Position numbers and translations under genes: made by a program. From DASVVT01 sp036386415 (GTDB lineage Bacteria > Acidobacteriota > Blastocatellia > Pyrinomonadales > Pyrinomonadaceae): a DNA stretch of 64,000 nt. Location: assembly GCA_036386415.1 (NCBI GenBank), contig DASVVT010000004.1, forward strand, positions 1 through 64,000, in the 5' to 3' direction. Below, in pieces: positions 42,714 through 49,876 of this stretch (the first letter of the stretch is position 1; each line of letters begins with the position of its first letter). The notes beneath the pieces were generated by a model that saw only the letters and a list, made by a program, of their open reading frames with translations, was not told where the DNA came from and did no database searches.

Positions 42714-42800
42714 ATTCTCAAGTTTCGAGTTACGGGTTTCGGGTTTCGAGCTCGCGGTTCTTCAACTCGAAACCCGCAACTCGGAACTCGAAACTTTTTC
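42714..42800. repeat. Snap-back palindrome, TTTCGAG/CTCGAAA family
   Basis: AAGTTTCGAGTTACGGGTTT, CGGGTTTCGAGC on the left is mirrored by ACTCGAAACCCGCAACTCGG, AACTCGAAACTT. It begins beside the start of the TPR-like gene. The right arm enters the 3' end of the dehydrogenase gene at 42762. Confidence 0.9.
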
Positions 42801-43844
42801 AATCCGCCGGAGAATCGCCGTGCCCGCATCAGGGGTCGAGAGCGTTCCGCCGAGGTCGCGCGTCGTCTCCTCGGCGAGGACGGCCTCGCGGACAGCCAGT
42901 TCGACCGCGCGGCTCGCCTCCGGGTAGCCCAGATATTCTAACATCATCGCCGCAGTGAGAATAGAGCCAATCGGATTCGCGAGCGCTTTTCCGGCCAGGG
43001 GCGGGGCGCTGCCGTGCACGGGCTCAAACAGGGAGACGCGTCCCGGATGAATATTTCCAGAGGCGGCCAACCCCAATCCCCCCTGAAGCGCCGCGCCCAG
43101 ATCGGTCAGGATGTCGCCGAACAGGTTGTTCGAGACCACAACGTCGTACTGCCCCGGATCGAGCACCATGAACATCGTCATGGCATCAACATACTGGTGA
43201 TTGGCCTCTATCTCAGGATACTGCGCCGCCGTCTCTTTGAAAACTCTCTGCCAGAGGTCGCCGCCAAAGCGTTGGACGTTCGACTTGTCGGCCATCGTCA
43301 CCTTTTTGCGCCCCTGCGCGCGGGCGTACTCGAAGGCGGCGATGATGATCCTTTCCACGCCGCGCCTGGTGTTTAGTTCCTCCTGCGTGGCGATCTCATC
43401 TGTAGTCCCCTTCTTCAAGAAGCCGCCCGCGCCGCAGTATGCGCCCTCCGTATTCTCTCGAAAGACGACGAAATCAATATCTTCAACCTTTCGACCACGC
43501 AAGGGGGTCAGGCGCGCGTCGAGCAGGCGCACGGGGCGCAGGTTGATGTAAAGGTCTAGGCCGCGCCGCATCCCCAGCAGAATATCCTCCGCATGTTGGT
43601 TCGACGGCACGCGCGGGTCGCCGAACGCCCCCGCGAGAATCGCGTCGAAATCCCGCGCGAGCATCGAGAGCGCCCCGTCAGGCAATGACACGCCTTCACT
43701 GAGAAATTTATCCGCGCCCCAATCAAACTCTGTCAGCTCAAGCTCAACCCCATGAGTCTCACGCAGATGTTCGAGCACACGAACAGCCTCATGGATAACT
43801 TCCGGGCCAATCCCGTCGCCAGCGATGACAGCAATACGTTTCAT
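42762..43844 (-). CDS. Beta-decarboxylating dehydrogenase (isopropylmalate/isocitrate dehydrogenase family)
   Basis: A 360-residue NAD(P)-dependent enzyme from the ATG at 43844. It has the family start VIAGDGIGPEVIHEAVRVLE, the metal-binding VSNNLFGDILTDLGAAL, and HGSAPPLAGKALANPIGSIL. The substrate-recognition loop is RENTEGAYCG, whereas typical LeuB has RELTGGIYFG, so leucine biosynthesis is not certain; homoisocitrate, tartrate or isocitrate are alternatives. No leuCD is adjacent. The last dozen residues (KVSSSELRVSS) are translated from the TTTCGAG repeat arm, a repeat-derived tail. Confidence 0.88.
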   Translation of the reverse strand: MKRIAVIAGDGIGPEVIHEAVRVLEHLRETHGVELELTEFDWGADKFLSEGVSLPDGALSMLARDFDAILAGAFGDPRVPSNQHAEDILLGMRRGLDLYINLRPVRLLDARLTPLRGRKVEDIDFVVFRENTEGAYCGAGGFLKKGTTDEIATQEELNTRRGVERIIIAAFEYARAQGRKKVTMADKSNVQRFGGDLWQRVFKETAAQYPEIEANHQYVDAMTMFMVLDPGQYDVVVSNNLFGDILTDLGAALQGGLGLAASGNIHPGRVSLFEPVHGSAPPLAGKALANPIGSILTAAMMLEYLGYPEASRAVELAVREAVLAEETTRDLGGTLSTPDAGTAILRRIEKVSSSELRVSS

Positions 43845-43849
43845 AAACT

Positions 43850-43978
43850 CAAGTAGACAGTAGACAGTAGTCAGTAGCCAGTAGAAAAGCATTCGCTAAC
43901 GAATCGTCTGAGTTTCAGCGACAGCGCCCACAAGCGCGAAGCGCCTACTGGCTACTGACTACTGTCTACTGTCTACTT
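43850..43978. repeat. Snap-back palindrome, GTAGACAGTAGTCAGTAG family
   Basis: AGTAGACAGTAGACAGTAGT, CAGTAGCCAGTAG is mirrored by CTACTGGCTACTGACTACTG, TCTACTGTCTACTT. The loop contains TTCGCTAACGAATCG, also found in 31628-31738 as GAGTCGTTAACGAAAGC. So loops are partly conserved too, which supports a common ancestor. Confidence 0.92.
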
Positions 43979-44420
43979 AAAAAGGCACACAGAGCACGGG
44001 CACGCGCGCGCCGCGCAGAACTTTTTCAGCCGTCGAGCCGAACAGGAGCCCTTCAGGCGGAGTGGAGCTTTTGCCGCGCACGCCCATGACGATCATAGGC
44101 AGATCAAGGTCACGAGCTATTTTCAGAATCTCCACGAAAGGCGTGCCGACTACGATCATGCGTTCGACGTTGACCTCGCCGGTCTCAAGCTCTGCGAGCT
44201 GGCTCTGGAAATCTATCTCGGCGCGCTCGCGAAGGCGACCCGTAATCTCTTCGGAACTCCCCAGGCCAGCGGCGACCGCTTCATGTATAAAGCCTTCGTC
44301 GATGACGTGAAGCAGCGTCAGATCGCCATCGGGCGCGGCGAAGCCTGCGGCGGCTCGCACGGCGTTGATCGAGGTCGGAGAAAAATCTACAGGCACGAGT
44401 ATGTCAGGAGCTTTGATCAC
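43977..44420 (-). CDS. Universal stress protein (UspA family)
   Basis: A 147-residue single-domain USP. It starts MIKAPDILVPVDFSPTSINA. The ATP-binding pattern is present: MIVMGVRGKSSTPPEGLLFG followed by STAEKVLRGARVPVLCVP (G-2x-G-9x-G-S/T). It is likely an ATP-binding stress protein. It stands alone; the next gene upstream on the same strand (44443) is unrelated but only 22 bp away. Confidence 0.93.
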   Translation of the reverse strand: MIKAPDILVPVDFSPTSINAVRAAAGFAAPDGDLTLLHVIDEGFIHEAVAAGLGSSEEITGRLRERAEIDFQSQLAELETGEVNVERMIVVGTPFVEILKIARDLDLPMIVMGVRGKSSTPPEGLLFGSTAEKVLRGARVPVLCVPF

Positions 44421-44442
44421 GAAGAGCCTCCTATCGTTCGTC

Positions 44443-44973
44443 TCACGCGTTACCGTTGATGTACAGGTCTGAGAAAGTACCGGCTTCTATATCGAACTTA
44501 ATCTGAAAAAAGCAGTCGCCGCCGTCTTCGACCACCACAGGATTCATCTTCCAGTCTGTGATCTGGGCGGTCTTGCAGAAAAAGTTGGCATAAATTTTCT
44601 TGCGCCCGTTCTCGACCAGCCCGGCGTACTGGCGTCTGTAATCCTTAAGCTTGCTCCACAGCGCCGGAGACCTGCGATCTGAAACCTTACGCAGATAGAA
44701 CTCGATCTTCTCTTCTAGTTGCCGCACATCATCTTTCGAGGGTGTCCAGTACTCCTTCCCCTCCTTCCCGCTCAGAGCTTTAACAAACTCCGCTCCCCTT
44801 TCGCCGGGTACGATCACGCCTTCTGCCTTGCCGATCTTGATCGTTTGATATGAGTTCTGCGACGAAGCAGCAGCAGCAGAACCCTTGCCAGCGACAGGCC
44901 AGACGAAGCTGTTTGAAAGAGACGCGAGCAGAAGAGCGACGATCATCAACTGTAATATCCGACGATAGTTCAT
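44443..44973 (-). CDS. Exported hypothetical protein (176 aa)
   Basis: The ATG at 44973 follows TAAGGAAGTGG and starts a signal peptide (RILQLMIVALLLASLSNSFV). The mature part is basic (REF patterns such as DVRQLEEKIEFYLRKVSDRR) and ends with an unusual Cys-containing segment (YANFFCKTAQITDWKMNPVV, GGDCFFQIKFDIEAGTFSDL). It is not recognised; the two cysteines could form a disulfide. It lies 22 bp upstream of the UspA gene in the same orientation, perhaps co-transcribed. Confidence 0.75.
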   Translation of the reverse strand: MNYRRILQLMIVALLLASLSNSFVWPVAGKGSAAAASSQNSYQTIKIGKAEGVIVPGERGAEFVKALSGKEGKEYWTPSKDDVRQLEEKIEFYLRKVSDRRSPALWSKLKDYRRQYAGLVENGRKKIYANFFCKTAQITDWKMNPVVVEDGGDCFFQIKFDIEAGTFSDLYINGNA

Positions 44974-45007
44974 CTTGACCACTTCCTTAATCCTTAGAAC
45001 GCGAAAC

Positions 45008-45138
45008 CAAGGAATCACCACCGCAGACACAGAGAAACAATTAAGAGGAATTAGCTAAGACAGAAATGTTCAATTCGCTTCAATATCTATTCTATCCTGT
45101 TTTCTCTGTGTCTCTGTGTCTCTGTGGTTAATTTTGTT
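45008..45138. repeat. Imperfect snap-back, CAGAGACACAGAGAAA/TTTCTCTGTGTCTCTG family
   Basis: CACCGCAGACACAGAGAAAC is mirrored by TTTTCTCTGTGTCTCTGTGT, CTCTGTGG. The loop of about 60 bases is AT-rich. It lies between the exported protein and the M28 peptidase genes, both on the minus strand. Confidence 0.75.
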
Positions 45139-45160
45139 AGTTGCCTATTATTGGCCCGCC

Positions 45161-46189
45161 TCATTTTTGCAAACGCTGCTCGATACGCGGTAGGCTGGCG
45201 AGAACAACGTCGCCGACCGTCTTCAGGCTCTGCGGCGATATTTTGTCGAGCGTATCCTCTTCCGTGTGCCAGTACGGATAGGTATTGAGCTGAATAATAT
45301 CGACCGCGTCTACGCCCGCTCTCAGAAACGGCTCGTGGTCGTCGCCGCCGACGCCCTCTACGCCATCCACGAACTGTTCGCCGTGTCCCATCTCGCGCGC
45401 CGTGCGCCAGATAATGTCGATCAACCAGGGCGTGCTCATCTCCACGTCGCGCCCCAAACGCAACTCCTTATAGCCGATCATGTCCAGCAGGATGACGGCG
45501 CGCACACGCTTCAGCTCCTGCTTCTCTTGAAGGGCGGCAACGTAGTGGCGGCAGCCATACGTGTTGTCCGGGCCATCCGGGTTCCGACACTCATCCCAGT
45601 CGAAGCAGAAAGCCTCTTCACCATCAAAGAAGACAAAACGATACGTGAAGCGCGGCTTCTGCTGGCTGGCAACGAGCACACGCGCGAGCTCAAGGAGCGC
45701 GCCCGTCGAAGAGCCGCCGTCGTTCGCGCCGACGAAACGAAATTCTTTGATCGGCTTCGTATCGTAGTGGCTGGCGAGCAGGAGCACATCGCTCGATTCG
45801 CCCGCCATCTCCGCCACGATGTTAGCCATCCCCTTTTTGCCCGCAGGCGTCTGTGCAGTGAACTCGTCCGTGACGACATTCAAGCCGTAAGACTTCAACT
45901 CGCCCGTGATGTAATCTCGCGCGCGGGCGAGCTCCGCAGAGCCTGCCGGGCGCGGCCCGATCTCGACCTGCTTGCGTACGTGTTCAAACGCACGCGCGCC
46001 GTCGAAAGCCTGAGTTGCAGCACCGGCCTGCGGGCTCGGAGAGGCGCTCGCCGCCGGAGGCGTGGCCTGCCCCTGCGAGCCGGAATTTATATTTTGCTGT
46101 GTCCCGCCGGGGCAGCCCGTCAAGCCGAGCGCCAGAACTAGAAAGAGGACGGGCGAGAGGTTCTGGCGCGCTCTCAACGTGAGCCGCAT
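45161..46189 (-). CDS. M28-family metallopeptidase, lipoprotein
   Basis: A 342-residue exported Zn-aminopeptidase of the M28 family, from the ATG at 46189. The signal peptide ends in a lipobox LTGC, so it is likely a lipoprotein. Zn ligands and catalytic residues are visible: SHYDTKP, GANDGGSSTGALLELAR, FFDGEEAF, VGGDDHEPFLRAG and YPYWHTEEDTLDKIS. The last pattern resembles the glutaminyl-cyclase-like subset, so cyclase activity is an alternative. The linker after the lipobox is Gly/Ala/Pro/Ser-rich. Confidence 0.92.
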   Translation of the reverse strand: MRLTLRARQNLSPVLFLVLALGLTGCPGGTQQNINSGSQGQATPPAASASPSPQAGAATQAFDGARAFEHVRKQVEIGPRPAGSAELARARDYITGELKSYGLNVVTDEFTAQTPAGKKGMANIVAEMAGESSDVLLLASHYDTKPIKEFRFVGANDGGSSTGALLELARVLVASQQKPRFTYRFVFFDGEEAFCFDWDECRNPDGPDNTYGCRHYVAALQEKQELKRVRAVILLDMIGYKELRLGRDVEMSTPWLIDIIWRTAREMGHGEQFVDGVEGVGGDDHEPFLRAGVDAVDIIQLNTYPYWHTEEDTLDKISPQSLKTVGDVVLASLPRIEQRLQK

Positions 46190-46227
46190 GGGAGAGCATC
46201 TGTTCCTTGGTGGTCTATCCATAAAAG

Positions 46228-46705
<478 letters not shown>

Positions 46706-46709
<4 letters not shown>

Positions 46710-47296
46710 GCAGGCGGCTCCTTTGTACTCGCTGCACCTCCAGCGCCGGTTGTCGCCTGTCGATGCTCTGCGGGGCGGCGCGCTTCCCGCTCAGCCTTTG
46801 TCTTGGCGCGTCCCATCCCGGCCATGAAATCCATCACCTTCTCGCCAATCGTGTAGGGAAAGTTCATGATCGTGCTGAAGGTCTGAAACATCGTGACGGC
46901 TTCCAGCTCGGCCAGCGTCGCCATCTTGCGATTGAGCGGCATCTCTTTAAACTCTTTTCGAAAATCCTTGACCGCCTCGTCGGTCGTCTCTGCGCGCTCT
47001 GTGACCGGCACTGGACGCAAAACGAGATCGCCCGCGCGCTCGACTTTCGTCTGGCAGGCGAGGCGCTCGCCCGACGCGAGACGTTCAGGGCTCAAGCGTT
47101 GGCGTTCGGCCTCCGTCAAGGACGAAAGAAGCGTCGCCCCCTCTTCGACGATGACGGCGCACGTATCACACTCGCCGCGTCCTTCACATTCGGCGGGCAG
47201 ACGCAGTCCCAGACGCTTCGCCGCGTCCCACAAATACGTACCCTCCGCAATAATCCCACTGCGACCATCCGGCTCGAATTTGATGTCTACACTCAT
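46706..47296 (-). CDS. 2Fe-2S ferredoxin-domain protein
   Basis: A 196-residue protein with an N-terminal 2Fe-2S ferredoxin fold: Cys37, Cys43, Cys46 (C-x5-C-x2-C, an adrenodoxin-like spacing) and Cys81 in LACQTKV. The fourth ligand and the GIIAEGTYLWDAAKRLGL start support this assignment. Residues of about 100-196 form an unassigned, mostly helical extension with a basic Ala-rich tail. The overlapping downstream gene and the Fur-family regulator on the far side (47.5 kb) hint at iron-responsive control, as inference. It is an electron-transfer candidate for the distant ISC pair at 1.5 kb. Confidence 0.9.
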
Positions 47297-47382
47297 ATAC
47301 AGTTCTCGCGGTCATGCCCTCCAAAAGGGTCTCAGGCCATTGTTCAAACTTATTCCAGGAGACAAGACGAAATTACACCCGA

Positions 47383-47516
47383 AGGAAGGCAAAAGGCAAA
47401 AGCTAAAGGCTGTCCGTAGTCAGTTGTCCGTGGTCAGTTGTTTCGCTCTGGCTACTTGATCCCTGATGATTCAACCTGTCGGCTCACTCGGCCAACAACG
47501 GACAACTGACTAATCT
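47383..47516. repeat. Snap-back element, GTCCGTAGTCAGTTGTCCG family with AAGGCAAAAGGC words
   Basis: GTCCGTAGTCAGTTGTCCGT, GGTCAGTTG is mirrored by CAACGGACAACTGACTAATC. The left flank also holds GGCAAAAGGCAAAAGCTAAA, a fragment of the family at 41858. It sits between the ferredoxin and Fur-family genes. Confidence 0.8.
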
Positions 47517-48011
47517 TTATTTCGCGGCTGCGAGGCGGACATGGGGCTGTGCGGCGGTCTCCTGTTTCTTGGTCTCGCGCGCCTGGCGACGGCAATCTGC
47601 ACAGATGCCGAAGATGCGCAGCGAGTGATTCGTCGGCTCGAAGCGATGCTTGGCGGCCATCGCGTCCTGAATGGCTTCAAGCTCGGCGGAGAAGAACTCT
47701 ATCAGCTTGCCGCACTCCGTGCAGATCATGTGATCGTGATGCTGGTGCTTGTAGTTGTGCTCGTAGCGCGTGCGCCCGTCGCCGAAGCGAACCTCGCGCG
47801 CCAGGCCAGCCTCGGTCAATAGCTTGAGAGTGCGATAGACGGTCGTCTGCCCGATGTTCGGGTCCTCTTTCTGTACGAGCCGGTAGAGGTCTTCGCTCGA
47901 CAGGTGCTCCTCTGTGCGCAGGAAGACATCGAGGATGAGGTCGCGCTGCGCCGTGCGCTTCAAGCCCGCTTTCTGTATATGCTTATGAAATACTTCTTGC
48001 TCTTCAGTCAT
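47517..48011 (-). CDS. Fur-family transcriptional regulator
   Basis: A 164-residue metalloregulator. It has the winged-helix part LKRTAQRDLILDVFLRTEEH, then LSSEDLYRLVQKEDPNIGQT, TVYRTLKLLTEAGLARE. The metal-binding part is Cys/His-rich (HNYKHQHHDHMICTECGKLI, then FGICADC), fitting a structural CxxC...CxxC Zn site. It could be Fur, Zur or PerR; the sequence alone does not settle it. Its divergent position beside the tRNA gene leaves its targets open. The nearest Fe-S gene is the ferredoxin. Confidence 0.92.
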   Translation of the reverse strand: MTEEQEVFHKHIQKAGLKRTAQRDLILDVFLRTEEHLSSEDLYRLVQKEDPNIGQTTVYRTLKLLTEAGLAREVRFGDGRTRYEHNYKHQHHDHMICTECGKLIEFFSAELEAIQDAMAAKHRFEPTNHSLRIFGICADCRRQARETKKQETAAQPHVRLAAAK

Positions 48012-48164
48012 GAGAGTCTTAGCCTGAATAAAACGTCATAGCATTTTGGAACGCAGCTATTCTAACACTCCGGGCGCACGCTGTGAAGATTTGGTTTAGC
48101 GAGCACGCGCGTGTTATCTTTTCTTCCGATGCCGGGGTGGTGGAATGGCAGACACGACGGACTT

Positions 48165-48474
48165 ATTTAATTGAGCACGACGGACAGGAAACACCGGCGT
48201 GAATGGGGTCAAATTCGGCGAAAGCTTAACGGGTCATGCCGATGCCAACGCCGAGCTAAGGCCGGTTCGGGGTAAATAATAACCGGCAAAGTGTAGAGAC
48301 GAGACGGCTCCCTCCTAAACATCGCTTATGCGCTGCATGGAGAAGGCATCGTCCAGACCACAAACCCAACCAATTGTGGATTGCGGAATGCGGATCAAAA
48401 GACGTGCTGTTGTTTTCTAATCCGCATTCCGCAATCCGCAATCGGCTGGGGGCGGCGAAAGCCGTAGTGGTAAG
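48165..48474 (+). ncRNA. Group I self-splicing intron (probably IC3) in tRNA-Leu(UAA)
   Basis: The 310-nt intron begins ATTTAATTGAGC, very like the known Anabaena intron (AAATAATTGAGC). The IGS GAG can pair with exon CUU to give the splice-site U-G wobble. The P7/S core is conserved: GTGTAGAGACGAGACGGCTC (Anabaena has GTGCAGAGACTCGACGGGAG). The later GTCC (P7') is in GGCATCGTCCAGACC. The end GGCGGCGAAAGCC (P9-like) precedes terminal G at 48474, the omega G. No endonuclease ORF is present. A palindrome (48373-48442) lies between P7' and P9. Confidence 0.9.
48372..48443. repeat. 23-bp palindrome inserted in the group I intron
   Basis: The left arm 48373-48395 (ATTGTGGATTGCGGAATGCG and GAT) pairs with the right arm 48420-48442 (ATCCGCATTCCGCAATCCGC and AAT) with one G-U wobble around a loop of about 24 bases. 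It resembles the intergenic GCGGAATG/CATTCCGC elements, but here it sits in a catalytic RNA. It is placed where the P9.0/P9 periphery tolerates insertions. Confidence 0.9.
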
Positions 48475-48483
48475 AAAATCCGT

Positions 48484-48521
<38 letters not shown>

Positions 48522-48588
48522 CATCAAGAGTTTGAGGCATGATTGGCTCGCGAACCTGTCAGCAATTCCTCCACCGCTCAAAACAGCT

Positions 48589-49761
48589 ATGAAGCTTCGT
48601 GACTTTCTCGGATTCGTCCTGTGTGCGGCTTGCGTCATGGTGACAGCATCCTCGGTTGCAGCGCAGCGCCCGCCCGATCAGGACTATCTCGTCTATGTGC
48701 TGTCCGAATCGACGGACAAGATCAGCGTGGTACGCTTCGGCCCGAAAGGCGCTCGCGTCGAGCGAAGTTTCGACACGGGCGTGATGCCGACGGATGTCGA
48801 CGGGCCGCATGGCATCAGTGTCTCACCGGATAAGCAGTTTTACTACGTTTCGCTCGGTCACGGGAGACCCTACGGGTCTGTCTGGAAGTATGCGACGAAG
48901 GATAACTCGATTCTGGGGAAGGTCACGCTCGGGTATTTTCCCGCCACCGTAGACGTGTCGCCCAACGGCGATTTCCTCTACGCCGTCAACTTCAACCTGC
49001 ACGGCGACATGGTTCCTTCTTCGGTCTCCGTCGTCGCCGTCTCCGAGATGCTTGAGGTCGCGCGCATCCCGACCTGTACGATGCCTCACGGGTCGAGGCT
49101 CAATCCGCAGGGAACGAAGCATTATTCGGCGTGCATGATGGACGATATGCTCGTTGAGATTGATACGAGCAGCCTGCGCGTCGCGCGCCACTTCATGTTG
49201 ACCAAAGGCAAAGAGATGGGAATGACCGGAGCGCCGCCCCAGCGCGGTACTCCCAAAGAGAGTGCCGGGCACATGGACATGGGCGGCCACGGGATGGAGC
49301 CGCCAAAGCCCGGCGACGTTTCCTGCTCGCCGACGTGGGCGCAGCCCTCTGCGGACGGCGCTTCCGTTTACGTCGCCTGCAACAAGTCCAGCGAGATAGT
49401 TGAAATCGACGCCAACAAGTGGAAGGTCATGCGTCGCATCCCCGCCGGAGAGGGCGTCTACAACCTGGCCGCGACGAAAGATGGCAGCCGTCTGATTGCG
49501 ACCAACAAGCGCGGCCAATCCGTCTCCGTCTTCGACCTCAAGACCGGACGGGAACTGGCCCGCCTTCCAACCAAACGCAAGGTGCTTCACGGCGTCGCCG
49601 TCTCACCCGACAATCGCTACGCCTTCGTCTCAGTTGAAGGCATCGGGGCTGAGCCCGGCACGGTCGAGATCATAGACCTTGACGCACTGAAAACAGTCGC
49701 CACCGTAGATGTTCCACCACAAGCCGCTGGAATAGATTTCTGGAAAATGGATAAACAGTAG
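48589..49761 (+). CDS. Exported YVTN beta-propeller protein
   Basis: A 390-residue protein from the ATG at 48589 with a signal peptide (FLGFVLCAACVMVTASSVAA). The mature part is a YVTN/SurE-like beta-propeller with repeated phrases GPHGISVSPDKQFYYVSLGH, VDVSPNGDFLYAVN, WAQPSADGASVYVACN and GVAVSPDNRYAFVSVEG. A Met/His/Gly-rich insert (KEMGMTGAP ... GHMDMGGHGMEPP) could bind copper or another metal. Downstream and convergent is a second secreted propeller protein, so both may act in the periplasm. The substrate is unknown. Confidence 0.85.
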   Translation: MKLRDFLGFVLCAACVMVTASSVAAQRPPDQDYLVYVLSESTDKISVVRFGPKGARVERSFDTGVMPTDVDGPHGISVSPDKQFYYVSLGHGRPYGSVWKYATKDNSILGKVTLGYFPATVDVSPNGDFLYAVNFNLHGDMVPSSVSVVAVSEMLEVARIPTCTMPHGSRLNPQGTKHYSACMMDDMLVEIDTSSLRVARHFMLTKGKEMGMTGAPPQRGTPKESAGHMDMGGHGMEPPKPGDVSCSPTWAQPSADGASVYVACNKSSEIVEIDANKWKVMRRIPAGEGVYNLAATKDGSRLIATNKRGQSVSVFDLKTGRELARLPTKRKVLHGVAVSPDNRYAFVSVEGIGAEPGTVEIIDLDALKTVATVDVPPQAAGIDFWKMDKQ

Positions 49762-49775
49762 ATCGTGAGAAAAAC

Positions 49776-49848
49776 TGTAGGGGCAGGGCTTGTCCCTGCC
49801 CGCATGCCTACGCTGCCACGCGGGCAGAGATAAGCCCTGCCCCTATAA
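49776..49848. terminator. Bidirectional hairpin between convergent secreted-protein genes
   Basis: GTAGGGGCAGGGCTT (49778-49792) pairs with AAGCCCTGCCCCTAT (49832-49846) around an internal hairpin region CCCTGCCCGCATG/CACGCGGGCAG. It lies between convergent genes and could terminate both. T-rich tracts on both sides (AAAACT before, TAATTTTAC after) support this. REP-like origin is also possible. Confidence 0.75.
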
Positions 49849-49876
49849 TTTTACTGTCTACTGTGTCTGCCGTTCT

